From the NCBI GenBank assembly GCA_034003955.1, contig JAVEXO010000091.1, forward strand, positions 1 to 5,742: a stretch of DNA of 5,742 bases, given 5' to 3'. Shown here piece after piece: positions 4,809 to 5,742 of the stretch. The notes beneath the pieces are model-generated. The model worked only from the letters and a program-made list of their open reading frames with translations, did no database searches and had not been told where the DNA came from. Origin of the DNA: SZUA-370 sp034003955. Its GTDB lineage: Bacteria; Spirochaetota; Spirochaetia; Treponematales; UBA12059. The position numbers and the translations under genes were made by a program. Position 1 is the first letter of the stretch, and each line of letters begins with the position of its first letter.

Positions 4809-5705
4809 ATGAAGACTATTGCCGAGATACTGGCCGCCGCCCGAGCCACGGGCCGTAAGCGCATAGCCCTGGCTGCTGCCCAGGAGCATTCAGCCCTCGA
4901 GGCGGCCCTGGACGCCAGGGCTGCGGGTCTGGCTGAACCCATATTGATAGGCGACTTGGATGCTATTAGTGCCATCGCCAAGGAACTTGGTGCAGACCTG
5001 ACGGGAATTAGGCTCCTAGAGGAAAAAGACTACGCCAAGGCTGCGGCCGTTGCGGTGGCTCTGGTGCGCGCCGGGGAGGCCGACATCCTGATGAAGGGCG
5101 TCCTTGATACATCGACACTGCTCAAGGCGGCCTTGAACAAGGAAATCGGTTTGAACGCCGGTAGCCTTACAAGCCATGTCGCTGTCATGGAGTCGCCACA
5201 CTATCACAAGCTGTTCATAGTCACCGATGCCGCCATCAACATAGCACCTGACATCAGGGCCAAGCTCGATATCATAACCAACGCCGTCAAGGTATCGAGG
5301 GCCCTGGGCGTCGACTGCCCCAAGGTTGCCTTGCTTGCCGCCGTGGAGAAGGTCAATGCCGACAAGATGCCATGCACGGTAGACGCGGCCATAATCACGC
5401 AGATGAACAGGCGTGGGCAGGTCAAGGACTGCATCATAGATGGCCCCCTGGCTCTTGATAACGCCATAAGCGCCGAGAGTGCCAGGATAAAGCATATAGT
5501 CTCGGATGTAGCCGGGAATGCCGATGTGCTCGTGGCACCTACCATAGAGGCTGGAAATCTTCTCTATAAGGCATTGCTCGACCTTGGTGGGGCCAAGGGT
5601 GCGGGAATAGTGGCCGGCGCCGCCAAGCCAATAGTCCTTACAAGCAGGGCCGATAGCCGTGAGACAAAGCTGGCCAGCATAGCCCTTGCGGTTCTGGCCG
5701 GCTGA
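4809..5705 (+). CDS. ptb: Phosphate butyryltransferase (phosphotransbutyrylase)
   Basis: It converts butyryl-CoA plus phosphate to butyryl-phosphate and CoA, supplying the substrate of the butyrate kinase encoded just upstream. The protein has 298 residues, typical for Ptb and shorter than phosphotransacetylase. Family motifs are visible: ADILMKG (91-97), a TSHVAVME segment (121-128), VTDAAINIAPD (138-148), VEKVN (179-183), DGPLALDNAIS (211-221), ADVLVAPTIEAGN (238-250) and AAKPIVLTSRADS (271-283). The frame is open upstream to 4734, but that would overlap buk by 74 nt. The ATG at 4809 is preferred because GGAG lies at 4795-4798, 10 nt upstream, and only one base follows the buk TAA, implying translational coupling. 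No clear terminator follows: the last 37 bases (5706-5742) hold no hairpin I can support, so the operon may continue. Confidence 0.95.
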   Translation: MKTIAEILAAARATGRKRIALAAAQEHSALEAALDARAAGLAEPILIGDLDAISAIAKELGADLTGIRLLEEKDYAKAAAVAVALVRAGEADILMKGVLDTSTLLKAALNKEIGLNAGSLTSHVAVMESPHYHKLFIVTDAAINIAPDIRAKLDIITNAVKVSRALGVDCPKVALLAAVEKVNADKMPCTVDAAIITQMNRRGQVKDCIIDGPLALDNAISAESARIKHIVSDVAGNADVLVAPTIEAGNLLYKALLDLGGAKGAGIVAGAAKPIVLTSRADSRETKLASIALAVLAG

Positions 5706-5742
5706 GGCTTGGGTCTTTTGTTTATACGCGTGTTTCTATAGA

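Noticed and set aside
5706..5742. A terminator after ptb
   Set aside because: There is a short T-rich stretch but no stem-loop before it in the 37 bases available.

Overview
The window reads as GC-rich bacterial chromosome carrying four complete protein genes, two tRNA genes and a set of unusual inverted-repeat structures. Isoleucine ATA and arginine AGG codons are frequent despite the GC richness, tRNA 3' CCA ends are not encoded, and an Rsm22-family protein, a threonine dehydrogenase and a butyrate kinase/phosphotransbutyrylase pair sit together. An anaerobic, fermentative bacterium is likely. A spirochaete (Treponema/Spirochaeta relatives) is my best guess from gene content and codon style, but I could not test it and hold it loosely.

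Left end (1-520, minus strand). A near-consensus promoter (TTGACA, 17 bp, TATAGT) drives tRNA-Asp(GTC), then a strong intrinsic terminator, tRNA-Pro(CGG) and a second strong hairpin. Beyond it lies a repetitive block: a 141-nt module closed by a perfect 17-bp inverted repeat that copies the 3' end of tRNA-Pro in both orientations, another terminator-like hairpin, and the start of a second copy of the module that runs off the window. This block is the most unusual part of the window and is not explained by ordinary tRNA operon layout.

Middle (517-3412, minus strand). tdh (L-threonine 3-dehydrogenase) is followed by an Rsm22-family gene, whose product is a methyltransferase-like, cysteine-cluster protein linked to small ribosomal subunit assembly. 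They are separated by about 170 nt that fold into two abutting perfect GC-rich hairpins enclosed by a 7-bp pairing. The stop codon of the Rsm22-family gene lies inside the -35 box of the tRNA promoter.

Divergent spacer (3413-3742). It holds opposing sigma-70-like promoters for tdh (left) and for the butyrate operon (right), a perfect 16-bp dyad (CCAGATG-GT-CATCTGG) and an AT-rich dyad, both candidate operators.

Right end (3743-5705, plus strand). buk (butyrate kinase) and ptb (phosphate butyryltransferase) are one nucleotide apart and form a translationally coupled pair. Together they interconvert butyryl-CoA and butyrate, with ATP made by substrate-level phosphorylation. Threonine catabolism by Tdh on the divergent side could feed acetyl-CoA into the same fermentation, but no kbl or butyryl-CoA synthesis genes are visible, so that link is inference.
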